Shown here: positions 1 through 7,195 of the stretch, piece after piece
Layout: each line of letters opens with the position of its first letter
How positions within the stretch are numbered: the stretch's first letter is position 1
Assembly (NCBI GenBank): GCA_964424335.1
Contig: CAYRIY010000051.1
Coordinates: 1 to 25,652, forward strand
Direction of reading: 5' to 3'
Source of the DNA: CAYRIY01 sp964424335
GTDB taxonomy: Bacteria; Bacillota; Limnochordia; DTU080; RSA5
Length of the DNA stretch: 25,652 bases
Position numbers and translations under genes: made by a program
Notes under the pieces: generated by a model
Told to the model about the DNA's origin: nothing
Databases searched by the model: none
What the model saw: only the letters and a program-made list of their open reading frames with translations

Positions 1-376
1 AGGGCATCGGAAAGTAAGTGTTCCACCCGTGTCCGTCGTGGGGGGCAGCAGCGATTGGAAGCGATGCGAAGTTGTACGAATCGCCCCAGCCTTGCCCAAA
101 GAAGTCACCGATCGGCGACTCAACGCTCGGGTCATCCTCTCCGTCCCAGTACATCCTTATGATGACGTTTCGCCCAAACATTGGGTCGCGGGATGCCGCC
201 GTCATCCAAATGTGGCGAATCACGCCCGCTCCCGACATCTCCGCAATCGTCGCGGTCGCATGAGCCTTTACGGTGATGCGATCCGCATTTCCCCCAGATC
301 GATCGAAGCTCGAGATCCGCTTTGTCCTAACGGATCGTTGGTGGAAAATCCCCCCGAGCGGACCACCCATAGCCAT
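1..376 (-). CDS. GH172 / DUF2961 family glycoside hydrolase, N-terminal part (cut by window edge)
   Basis: Reading the minus strand from the ATG at 376 gives about 125 uninterrupted residues that run off the left edge. They carry the N-terminal landmarks of the DUF2961/GH172 family: SSFDRSGGNADR near residue 25, GAGVIRHIWMT near 55, then YWDGEDDPSVESPIGDFFG and a stretch ending NTYFPMP at the edge. GH172 enzymes act on alpha-linked furanosides (D-arabinofuranose, fructofuranose); the substrate here cannot be told. Three in-frame ATGs lie at 379, 376 and 370; a GGGAAAGG ribosome site lies just upstream, so 376 or 370 is preferred. There is no signal peptide, so the enzyme is probably cytoplasmic. 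It is divergent to the LacI-type gene at 619, which probably controls it. Confidence 0.88.
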   Translation of the reverse strand, partial: MAMGGPLGGIFHQRSVRTKRISSFDRSGGNADRITVKAHATATIAEMSGAGVIRHIWMTAASRDPMFGRNVIIRMYWDGEDDPSVESPIGDFFGQGWGDSYNFASLPIAAAPHDGHGWNTYFPMP

Positions 377-465
377 CATTCCTTTCCCGGCGATCGACTA
401 GAGCGATCGGCCAATCGTTTTAGGGACGCTCGATCGCAAACACGATCGCGCAATGAACCGAAATG

Positions 466-479
466 TGATAACGCTCTCA
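466..479. promoter_or_regulatory. LacI/CcpA-type operator-like site 1
   Basis: TGATAACGCTCTCA fits the degenerate cre/LacI-family consensus TGWNANCGNTNWCA at every defined position, including the central CG. It lies in the divergent region between the GH172 gene and the LacI-type gene, about 90 bases upstream of the GH172 start. Whether CcpA or the local regulator binds it is inference. Confidence 0.5.
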
Positions 480-587
480 TAAATCTGGGGATTCTGCCCG
501 CGGGAGGGATTTCCTTTCTGAAATTAGAATTAATCCGAATGCTGGGGCAAAGCGGACAATCAAAGCGCTTAGTTTAGGTGGACATTG

Positions 588-601
588 TGATAACGTGTAC
601 A
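588..601. promoter_or_regulatory. LacI/CcpA-type operator-like site 2
   Basis: TGATAACGTGTACA shares the 10-base core TGTGATAACG (586-595) with site 1 and differs from the cre consensus at one position. It ends 17 bases before the preferred GTG start of the LacI-type gene, a position suited to autorepression. The two sites are 122 bases apart, so a bridged repression loop is possible (inference). Confidence 0.5.
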
Positions 602-618
602 GAAACGGAGCGTGGAAC

Positions 619-1632
619 GTGACGACGGCCAAGGATGTCGCTGCATACGCAGGGGTCTCAACCGCAACAGTTGCCCGAGTGGTAGGCGGCTACGGATATG
701 TCAGTGAAGAGACGCGCCGACGTGTTCTGGAAGCCGTGCGGGCATTGAACTATCATCCCAATGCGATCGCTCGCAGCATGGTAAAGGGATCGACAAATAC
801 GATTGGCTTAGTGGTGTCGGACACGGCCAATCCCTTTTACCCTGATGTGATTCGGGGTGTTGAAGATGTGTGCCATCGTGCGGGATACAATGTCATCCTT
901 TGCAACAGCGATGAAGACGTTGAGAAGGAGCAACGATACTTGCGCGTCCTGATGGCCAAACAGATCGATGGCCTCATCATGACGACTACCTCGGACGGCG
1001 TGAGCTACCTCCTGGACATCACCCAGCGGAAGATCCCCGTCGTCATGCTGGATCGCGCTCCGAAAGGGTCGGGGTTTGACAGTGTCACGGTCGACAACCG
1101 CGGCGGAGCATACGAAGCGGTACAGCACCTCATCAAACTGGGTCACCGCCGCATCGGGGTCATCACGGCGCCGACGCGCATTTGGACGTCGAATGAACGG
1201 CTCGAAGGGTATAAGATGGCGCTCAAGGAGCACGGCATTCCGATCCAGTCGGAGCTCATCTACCAAGATGATCGCAAAGAAGAAGGCGGTTATCGCGGGG
1301 CCATGCGTTTGATGGGCATCGATAACCCCCCAACGGCGCTCTTTACGACCAACAACTTGCGCACGGTAGGCGCTTTACGGTATCTCAAGGAGCGCGGCGT
1401 GAACATTCCAAAACAGCTTTCCATAATCGGCTTTGACGACCAGTCTTGGATGGGTCTGCTGGACCCGCCTTTGACCGTCGTGGCACAACCGGCCTATTTT
1501 CTAGGCACGTCGGCAGGCGAATTGCTCGTCCAGCGCCTTCAGGGCAAAGCGCCCATGGAAGAGCAGGTTGTGGTGATGAAGGCCTCGCTCGTCGTTCGAA
1601 AGTCGTGCGCGCCGCCGAGTGGGCACTCATGA
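619..1632 (+). CDS. LacI/GalR-family transcriptional repressor
   Basis: The 337-residue protein has the family's full layout. An N-terminal helix-turn-helix and hinge (TAKDVAAYAGVSTATVARVV, then NYHPNAIARSMVKG) are followed by a periplasmic-binding-like sugar sensor (TIGLVVSDTANPFYPDVIRG, DGLIMTTT, GHRRIGVI, PTALFTTNN, SIIGFDD). The open frame extends back to a GTG at 595. The GTG at 619 is preferred because GGAG at 607-610 is well spaced from it and the protein then begins with the typical TTAKDVA. It sits head-to-head with the GH172 gene, with operator-like sites between, so it most likely represses GH172, itself and perhaps other local sugar genes. The effector sugar is unknown. Confidence 0.95.
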   Translation: MTTAKDVAAYAGVSTATVARVVGGYGYVSEETRRRVLEAVRALNYHPNAIARSMVKGSTNTIGLVVSDTANPFYPDVIRGVEDVCHRAGYNVILCNSDEDVEKEQRYLRVLMAKQIDGLIMTTTSDGVSYLLDITQRKIPVVMLDRAPKGSGFDSVTVDNRGGAYEAVQHLIKLGHRRIGVITAPTRIWTSNERLEGYKMALKEHGIPIQSELIYQDDRKEEGGYRGAMRLMGIDNPPTALFTTNNLRTVGALRYLKERGVNIPKQLSIIGFDDQSWMGLLDPPLTVVAQPAYFLGTSAGELLVQRLQGKAPMEEQVVVMKASLVVRKSCAPPSGHS

Positions 1633-1651
1633 GTAGGCTCCGATCGCATGG

Positions 1652-2060
1652 TCAAGGCCGGTCAACCTGAGATGCGTACACGTCGAGCGCGCCGGATATG
1701 TCTGCCTCGCTCGGGTGGCCATCGTGAACGTAAAATCCGCAGCTTAGCGTGAGCGACTCACCTCGTGGAAGCGTGAATGGCGCTTGGCGAAAAGGGTTGA
1801 CGGTGATGATGCCGTAGTCCCGCACAAACCACGGGTGTCTTTCGTGACCCGGATACGGAAAGACCGCAACGCCCGCGACCCCGCCTGCGATCGTCCCAAA
1901 CGCATCGACCCAATCCGCCTCCTGGTCAAAGATCTCGCCTTCGCCCGACTTGCCTGCCGAACTGACGATCCCGCCTCCAGGCGCCGATTGTGTAGCCGAG
2001 TGCGTAGCGACCGTCCACAAACACCTTGTATCTGCTCTGGTTTTGCCGGACCTCGATCAT
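1652..2060 (-). pseudogene. Decayed DUF6807 (PmoA-type) gene, internal deletion and frameshift
   Basis: The ATG at 2060 overlaps the stop of the upstream PL22-like gene (ATGA), so the two were translationally coupled. It encodes about 26 residues (IEVRQNQSRYKVFVDGRYA) that align with the start of the intact DUF6807 protein at 3209-4069. In another frame, GGGIVSSAGKSGEGE onward, through FVRDYGIITVNPF to the stop at 1652, aligns with the last 100 or so residues of the same protein. About 150 to 190 central residues, including the expected HHRG region, are absent, and the two pieces are out of frame near 1985. A functional product is unlikely. The family name PmoA does not imply methane oxidation. 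Confidence 0.8.
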
Positions 2061-3163
2061 GCGACGACAGCCTCCGTGACGTAGACGTGGGGAAACCCTT
2101 CGGTGTCGGAAGTGTAGACGACCAGTCGCCCGTCTGGGCTGAACGCTGGGTGCGGGTGCGTCCACTGCGGGCCGTATGTCGATTCGGAGCGATCGAGGGC
2201 GGGCGGCGGCATCCCCGGCAACACGTCGCGAAAGATCGATTGGTCCGCCGGAGCGTTGGGGGCCGGGGTTGTCCCGCGCCACTGAAAGCCGAGGCTGGAG
2301 CTTTTTGGTTCACACAAGGTGCGCCACGTGCCCCGCTCGACGTCGAGGAGCTGCAGGCCGCGGTCGGGGTGCACCGTGTCAAAGACGATGGCCCGTCCCG
2401 ATCGGTCCGCGCACGCGTGCCAAGCATTGATCTTTGCGACTTCCCACACTTCGCCGGTCTTGACGTGCACGCCCATCAAAGCGTAGGGCCAGTGGGTGAA
2501 AATCACCTTGTCCGACCCCAGCCACGATTCGTGGACGATCCAGTCGGCCGGGTCTTGCTCGTAGAGCAACCGATCGCCGGTGCCGTCGAGACCCACGACC
2601 CAGATGCGCTGCTCCGGTGGGCCCGAATAGAGGATCTGATAGGGAGCGCTCCGGGAGAACTGGACGTGGCCGATCGCCCGCTCGGCTTCGAGGACGGTCT
2701 TCACGCTGCCGTCGCGCCGATCCACGGCCACGAGCTTGTGGCGACCACCGTAGCGCACGCTCGTCGCTACCCAGCGTCCATCGCTGCTCACGCTGCAATT
2801 TGACGGAAACCCGTTTGGAAAGTGCGCGATCTCTTCGGAGCGCCCGCTCTTGAGTGAGAGCGCGAAGATGCTTCGTCCGCCGGTGAAGTAGATGTACTCG
2901 TCCTGGTCATCGGCGGCAGCAGAGAAGGGGTTGATGTCGTTGCGTTCGGTCAATCGCTCGATCCTCGCCGGCTCTCCTGAGCTCAAGTCCGCACGGAAGA
3001 GGTTGGGATTGGGGCCGTCGTAGGCGACGAAGTATAGATACCGTGAGTCGGAAGACCAGGACGAATTGGTGAAATAAAAGTGGTGGTGAATGGTGTCGCC
3101 TCGTGTGATGCGGCGGGGAGCCGATAAGTTCATGCCTGCGGATGCGGCGCTCGAAAGGCCCAT
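2057..3163 (-). CDS. Oligogalacturonate lyase-like protein (PL22-type seven-bladed propeller)
   Basis: The 368-residue protein shows repeated beta-propeller blades (SWSSDSRYLYFVAYDG, FSPDGRLVVYTSD) and the N-terminal HHHFYFTNSSW typical of oligogalacturonate lyases. Conserved positions match PL22 as I recall it: H211 in VHESW as candidate catalytic histidine, and H249, Q333, H336 and H338 (QWTHPHP) as Mn2+ ligands, with the same Q-x2-H-x-H spacing. The family cleaves unsaturated digalacturonate in the cytoplasm late in pectin breakdown; no signal peptide is present. GAGGAGG six bases before the ATG fixes the start. It follows the DUF6807 gene by 46 bases and overlaps the decayed DUF6807 gene. 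The true substrate may be another uronate disaccharide. Confidence 0.82.
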   Translation of the reverse strand: MGLSSAASAGMNLSAPRRITRGDTIHHHFYFTNSSWSSDSRYLYFVAYDGPNPNLFRADLSSGEPARIERLTERNDINPFSAAADDQDEYIYFTGGRSIFALSLKSGRSEEIAHFPNGFPSNCSVSSDGRWVATSVRYGGRHKLVAVDRRDGSVKTVLEAERAIGHVQFSRSAPYQILYSGPPEQRIWVVGLDGTGDRLLYEQDPADWIVHESWLGSDKVIFTHWPYALMGVHVKTGEVWEVAKINAWHACADRSGRAIVFDTVHPDRGLQLLDVERGTWRTLCEPKSSSLGFQWRGTTPAPNAPADQSIFRDVLPGMPPPALDRSESTYGPQWTHPHPAFSPDGRLVVYTSDTEGFPHVYVTEAVVA

Positions 3164-3208
3164 CCTTAACCCTCCTCGTTTTGTGTCAAAAGGTGATCGG
3201 GGATCGGT

Positions 3209-4069
3209 CTAGCGTTCGGAGTCTGCGAAATCCTGCCACATCCGGTCAATCGCTGCATGGTCCGCCGGACCGTCATGCGCGATGACGGAAAACTTTTGGA
3301 CGAGCGCCTCTCCCGGCGCTACGACAACCTCCCGCTCCAAACAAAGGTTGGCGAGTATGGTGCCATAGCTGCGGACAAAGAAGGGTTGAGGCGGAGAAGC
3401 AGGATGCACCATAAGCACAGCTCCGACCTGTTGGAGGCCCACTCGCCCCGAGCAGCTCACCCAGCGCGCCGTTTGGCCCATGGCCTCGGCCTCGCCTGTA
3501 TGGCCTTCGCTGTTTGCTACGACGCCGCCGTCGTCTTCATCGAGGCAGTCGACGACGCGCATGCCGCAAAAAGCGTGTGAATCTCGGCCAAGTCGCAGTT
3601 CACGTCCACCTTCTCCCGCGAGGCTCGAGCGGATGTCGAGGCGGTGTGCGCGGAACGTTCCGTAGGGACGGTCGGGAAAAAACGTATACACTCTCGATTC
3701 CCGCGCGATCGGTTCGTCTGACTCGCTCTCCCAGACCAGATCGGCGAAAAGCGTCAAGCGGTCGCTTGCGACCGTGTGCGACCAGTCGCTGGCGCGGATG
3801 CGGCCGGTGCCGGGGCCATCGTGAAATAGGTTGACGCCGTTCACTTTGGCATGGCCGATCCAGACGCCCCGGTGGTGCACGCGGTTGTGGGCGCCGTGCT
3901 CCGTCACAGGCACTCCGTCCGGCGTGTAAAGGGGGTGAACCGTCGGGCGCTGGAGGCTAAAATCTCGCTCATCGCTTCCCGGATTCCAAGCCCATGCAGG
4001 CCGCTCGTCCACCCGCACCAAGAGGCGTCGGTAATGGCCACCCATCTGTTCAACCAGCTCGATTCCCAC
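3209..4069 (-). CDS. DUF6807 (PmoA-type) family protein
   Basis: This family is found in saccharide-use loci of Bacteria; its biochemical role is not established. Landmarks visible are RPTVHPLYTPDGVPVTE, then HNRVHHRGVWIGHAKVNGV, YTFFPDRPYGTF, DSHAFCGMRV and PFFVRSYGTI near the C-terminus. The open frame extends to an ATG at 4150, but that ATG has no ribosome site and lies inside a strong hairpin. The GTG at 4069 has GGAGG eight bases upstream, and starting there makes the N-terminus (GIELVEQMGGHYRRLLVRVD) align with the paralogue at 2060. The gene leads into the PL22-like gene and is intact, unlike its copy downstream. It may be a sugar-modifying enzyme or an aldose-binding beta-sandwich protein (inference). 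Confidence 0.8.
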   Translation of the reverse strand: MGIELVEQMGGHYRRLLVRVDERPAWAWNPGSDERDFSLQRPTVHPLYTPDGVPVTEHGAHNRVHHRGVWIGHAKVNGVNLFHDGPGTGRIRASDWSHTVASDRLTLFADLVWESESDEPIARESRVYTFFPDRPYGTFRAHRLDIRSSLAGEGGRELRLGRDSHAFCGMRVVDCLDEDDGGVVANSEGHTGEAEAMGQTARWVSCSGRVGLQQVGAVLMVHPASPPQPFFVRSYGTILANLCLEREVVVAPGEALVQKFSVIAHDGPADHAAIDRMWQDFADSER

Positions 4070-4120
4070 GATCTCAACCTCCGTCACGCCTTGTGGCGCT
4101 TCCCATTCAACACAAAGGTA

Positions 4121-4156
4121 CCCCCTATGCTGCCAATATCCTGGCAACATAGGGGG
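4121..4156 (-). repeat. Long inverted repeat / intercistronic hairpin
   Basis: Arms 4121-4135 and 4142-4156 are 15 bases each with a 6-base loop. They pair at 14 positions, and the remaining one becomes a G-U pair in minus-strand RNA. The hairpin lies between the stop of the decayed sugar-binding protein gene and the DUF6807 start. No T-run follows, so it is more like an mRNA-stabilising or attenuating hairpin after a binding-protein gene than a full terminator. Confidence 0.65.
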
Positions 4157-4177
4157 AATCGCAGTGTGGTAGGGTCG

Positions 4178-4795
4178 CTATTGCTGTAACAGCGCGTTTA
4201 CCCTAGAGGCGATCGCGTCCACCGCGATGCCGACGGCTTGTTCGTTGCGCCACACGGGCGCGAGCTCTTGGTTGATGATGGCGTGAACGTCCGCTTGGTT
4301 CACGGTGAGGAGCCTAAGGGTGCCCCAATCGAGGAGCTCATAGATGATCTCGGGGTTTACTGTGTTTTCGGGAAGCCACATGATGTCGCCGGCAATCGGG
4401 CCACGGGCGGGGACGGCGGGCCCGAGTCTCGCTTCGACCTCGTTGACTCGGCGGCCCGTAATGAATGAAACCCATTGCCAGGCGGCGTCCGGGTTGGAGG
4501 TTCCTTGCGCGATGGCATGACCCACGTAGCGAAGTCCGTCGCATATTGGCCGCGCTCTGAGGGGCCTTTAGGGTAAGGCACCATGCCGAAGCGAAAGTCC
4601 GCCGCGCCAAACTGGCTGACGCCTGTAGACCACCGAGCCATCATCGCGAATCTCCTCCTTCGCCGGGCGCCGGCGTCACGCGATTCTGATGGATGAGTTG
4701 CTGTAGGAATTCGAGCGCTTCGACTGATTCGGGTGAATCGTAGTAGATGCGGGTTGGGTTGTGCACATCGTCAAACTCCATGCCGCTTCAAACGC
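4178..4795 (-). pseudogene. Decayed ABC-transporter sugar-binding protein (solute-binding family 1), C-terminal remnant
   Basis: Three pieces in different frames join into the C-terminal half of an extracellular sugar-binding protein. The first is DDVHNPTRIYYDSPESVEAL ending at a stop near 4649. The second is MARWSTGVSQFGAADFRFG through YATDF (4644 to about 4525). The third is HAIAQGTSNPDAAWQWVSF to RVNALLQQ, stop at 4178. The breaks are a small deletion near 4645, where the usual segment between GGDS and the MMARW motif is missing, and a one-base shift near 4520. The N-terminal half, signal peptide and lipobox are not found upstream. It probably once fed oligosaccharide import for the DUF6807/PL22-like genes that follow. 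No permease genes are present. Confidence 0.78.
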
Positions 4796-5061
4796 CTCCC
4801 TGTCCATGGCGCCTACCTGTTCGCCCAGGACTTGTCGGGTGGGCGGCCCTTTGAATCGAGTACGGTAACGAAAAACACTGAGGCAGACACGGACGATTCG
4901 GAGTCCTTCGGATGAGCGATCAGCAATCTCGGAGTATAAAGCTAATATTTTCGAATCGACAGGATTTTGGAGTCGCTGGCGTAATTACTGGCAACTACAA
5001 TTTACCATTCCTAAATATCGTGAAGACACGCTTGGTTTCTAAATTAGGAGGGTGATCGTCG
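4796..5061. other. Intergenic region upstream of the first M55 gene
   Basis: No convincing gene was found. The segment from 4925 to 5045 is clearly richer in A and T than its surroundings and probably holds the promoter of the M55 gene, but no -35/-10 pair with good spacing was found (a TACAAT at 4996-5001 lacks a matching -35). On the minus strand, an open stretch of about 35 codons at 4920-4815 resembles nothing I recognise. Confidence 0.3.
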
Positions 5062-5877
5062 GTGAAAGTGTACCTCTCGGTCGATATGGAGGGAATAGGC
5101 GGCGTCGCGGCTTGGCAGCAGGTGAGCAATACGGAAAGCGACTACCAGCGGGCCAGGGAGTGGATGGTGCAAGAGGCCAACGCGGCCATCGAAGGCGCGA
5201 TCGAAGCCGGAGCCGACGAAATCGTCGTGAACGACGCCCACGGTCCGATGCGCAACATGGTGTACGACCAGCTTCATCCAAAAGCCCAGCTCATTTCCGG
5301 CAGGCTAAAGCCCTTGGGCATGATGGCGGGGATCGACGAGACTTTTGACGCGGCCCTTTTCATCGGATATCACACGATGGGCGGCGGCTACGGCGTGCTC
5401 GCCCATACGTGGAACCACAATCCCCTCGGCGTTCGCATCAACGGGATGCCTGTCGGCGAATGGGGCATAAACGCCATGATCGCGGGGCACTTCGGTGTGC
5501 CCGTCGCCATGGTGACAGGGGATGATCTGCTGGCGAGCGAAGTGAAAAAAGGGCTTGGAGACGTCGAAACGGTGGTCGTAAAGCACGCTTTGAGCAAGCT
5601 TAGCGCACAGAGCTTGCCCCACGGCGAGGTGCGGCGACTCATTCGTGAGGGCGCGGCGCGCGCATTGGGGCGCCTCGACGAGTTCCGGCCATTTCGTCCG
5701 GAGACGCCACTCCGCCTCGAAGTGGATTTTTCCAGGACCGAGCAGGCGGACTGTGCGGCCATGATGCCTGGGGCGGTGCGCCTCGGACCGCTCACCGTGA
5801 GCCGTGATGCGCAGGATGCGCTCGAGGCGTTCGGCTGTTTTTACACGTTTATGGCGTTATCAGTGTACCCTTCGTAA
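5062..5877 (+). CDS. M55 family D-aminopeptidase (DppA-type), copy 1
   Basis: The 271-residue protein matches Bacillus DppA in length and in all five zinc ligands at the same numbering: D8 and E10 (SVDMEG), H60 (NDAHG), H104 (GYHT) and E133 (VGEWG). H115, the proposed catalytic histidine, is also present in LAHTW. M55 enzymes are zinc-dependent decameric peptidases that release N-terminal D-amino acids such as D-Ala from short peptides in the cytoplasm. The GTG start is set by AGGAGGGTG at 5046-5054. The gene is followed by 143 bases and then the Gfo/Idh/MocA gene, with a LacI-type palindrome between. No dipeptide-transport genes accompany it, unlike the Bacillus dpp operon, so the natural substrate is open. 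Confidence 0.93.
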   Translation: MKVYLSVDMEGIGGVAAWQQVSNTESDYQRAREWMVQEANAAIEGAIEAGADEIVVNDAHGPMRNMVYDQLHPKAQLISGRLKPLGMMAGIDETFDAALFIGYHTMGGGYGVLAHTWNHNPLGVRINGMPVGEWGINAMIAGHFGVPVAMVTGDDLLASEVKKGLGDVETVVVKHALSKLSAQSLPHGEVRRLIREGAARALGRLDEFRPFRPETPLRLEVDFSRTEQADCAAMMPGAVRLGPLTVSRDAQDALEAFGCFYTFMALSVYPS

Positions 5878-5947
5878 GAGCCACAAATTTTTAGGGCACG
5901 GGCGAAGAAGGAATCCACGCGCCGACGGAGGAATCATTCTCTAGGAA

Positions 5948-5961
5948 TCGAAACGTTTCGA
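5948..5961. promoter_or_regulatory. Perfect 14-base LacI-type palindrome
   Basis: TCGAAACGTTTCGA is an exact palindrome centred on CG, the hallmark of LacI/GalR-family operators. It lies 59 bases upstream of the Gfo/Idh/MocA start, in the only gap between copy 1 of the M55 gene and the oxidoreductase-isomerase pair. Binding by the LacI-type protein encoded at 619 is possible, but the sequence differs from the sites near that gene. Confidence 0.6.
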
Positions 5962-6020
5962 ACGCGAGAACGAAGGCTCGCCAACCAACAAAAGATCAAT
6001 GGGAAAAGGAGTTTTGGCAC

Positions 6021-7166
6021 GTGAAGCGAGTAGGCGTCATCATGAACGGCGTCACGGGTAGAATGGGCACCAATCAGCACCTGATCCGCTCGATCGTGGC
6101 CATCCGCAATCAAGGCGGGGTGCCGCTGCCGGACGGAGACACGATCGTTCCCGATCCGATCCTCGTCGGTCGCAACGCCAAAAAGTTGGAGGCGCTCGCC
6201 GAGGCGCACGGCGGCCTGCGCTGGACGACGGACCTCGACAAGGCGCTGGCTAACCCGGACGATACGATTTACTTCGACTCGCAGACGACAAACCTGCGGG
6301 CGGACGGCGTGCGCGCCGCCATCAAAGCGGGCAAGCACATCTACTGTGAAAAGCCGATTGCAAGCGACCTCGAGACGAGCCTAGCACTCGCTCGCGAAGT
6401 AAGGGCGGCCGGACTCAAAAACGGCGTCGTCCAGGATAAACTGTGGCTTCCGGGCTTGATGAAACTGAAGCGGCTGATCGACGGAGGTTTCTTCGGTCGC
6501 ATCCTTTCGGTTCGCGTCGAGTTTGGCTACTGGGTATTTGAAGGCGACTGGCAGACGGCGCAGCGCCCCTCATGGAACTACCGTAAAGAGGACGGGGGCG
6601 GCATTATCGTGGACATGTTCGCCCACTGGCAGTACGTCCTCGAAAACCTCTTCGGCAAGATCAACTCGGTCTCGTGCCTCGGCGTGACGCACATCCCGGA
6701 GCGAGTGGACGAGCAGGGGAACGTGTACGCCGCGACCGCCGACGACGCCGCGTATGCGACGTTTGAGATCGAGGGCGGCATCATCGCACAGGTCAACTCT
6801 TCGTGGGCGGTGCGAGTCCACCGCGACGAACTCGTGAGCTTCCAGGTCGACGGGACCGAGGGAAGCGCCGTCGCGGGTCTGCGCGAGTGCAAGGTGCAGC
6901 ACAGGGCCGTCACGCCCAAGCCGGTCTGGAACCCGGACGTGCCCAACCCGTTCGACTTTTACGCCGATTGGCAGGAAGTGCCCGACAACATGCTGTTTGA
7001 CAACGCGTTCAAGATTCAGTGGGAGCTCTTCCTAAAGCACGTCGTGCTCGATGAGCCGTTCCCGTGGGACTTCCTTGCCGGGGCCAAGGGCGTGCAGCTT
7101 GCCGAGCTCAGTCTAAAATCTTGGGCCGAGCGCAGGTGGGTCGACATCCCGGAGCTTTCGCTATAA
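6021..7166 (+). CDS. Gfo/Idh/MocA family NAD(P)-dependent oxidoreductase, copy 1
   Basis: The 381-residue cytoplasmic dehydrogenase has an N-terminal Rossmann domain starting VGVIMNGVTGRMG, the family motif CEKPI with K111 (which in this family lies near the nicotinamide and sugar), and a C-terminal alpha/beta substrate domain with VDMFAHW, giving the usual D198-x3-H202 catalytic pair. The family oxidises or reduces hydroxyls of sugars, inositols and their acids, often at C3. The first Rossmann loop is an atypical G-x5-G form, so cofactor choice cannot be called. The GTG start is supported by AAGGAG nine bases upstream. It is followed after 29 bases by the TIM-barrel isomerase, forming a two-gene unit that ends at the terminator at 8033. 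Confidence 0.93.
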   Translation: MKRVGVIMNGVTGRMGTNQHLIRSIVAIRNQGGVPLPDGDTIVPDPILVGRNAKKLEALAEAHGGLRWTTDLDKALANPDDTIYFDSQTTNLRADGVRAAIKAGKHIYCEKPIASDLETSLALAREVRAAGLKNGVVQDKLWLPGLMKLKRLIDGGFFGRILSVRVEFGYWVFEGDWQTAQRPSWNYRKEDGGGIIVDMFAHWQYVLENLFGKINSVSCLGVTHIPERVDEQGNVYAATADDAAYATFEIEGGIIAQVNSSWAVRVHRDELVSFQVDGTEGSAVAGLRECKVQHRAVTPKPVWNPDVPNPFDFYADWQEVPDNMLFDNAFKIQWELFLKHVVLDEPFPWDFLAGAKGVQLAELSLKSWAERRWVDIPELSL

Positions 7167-7195
7167 CTGACTAGGACCGACAGGAGGCAGGCGGC

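Larger units (their letters stand above)
380..618. promoter_or_regulatory. Divergent regulatory region between GH172 and LacI-type genes
   Basis: This 239-base stretch has no convincing gene. It holds the two operator-like sites and four CGATCG hexamers between 391 and 448. On the minus strand a weak promoter-like pair (TTTGCC, 17 bases, TCTAAT) is visible around 526-554 and would serve the GH172 gene. No clear plus-strand promoter was found. Confidence 0.4.

Noticed and set aside
29..577. 182-codon open frame on the plus strand
   Set aside because: It overlaps the GH172 reading frame on the other strand, which has clear family motifs. The product is Arg/His-rich without recognisable domains.
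1784..2803. 339-codon open frame on the plus strand
   Set aside because: It lies opposite the PL22-like gene and the decayed DUF6807 gene. Its translation is Arg/Pro-rich with no family features, so it is a GC-driven shadow.
4733..4915. 60-codon plus-strand frame upstream of the first M55 gene
   Set aside because: It has no ribosome site or family similarity and lies opposite the decayed binding-protein gene.
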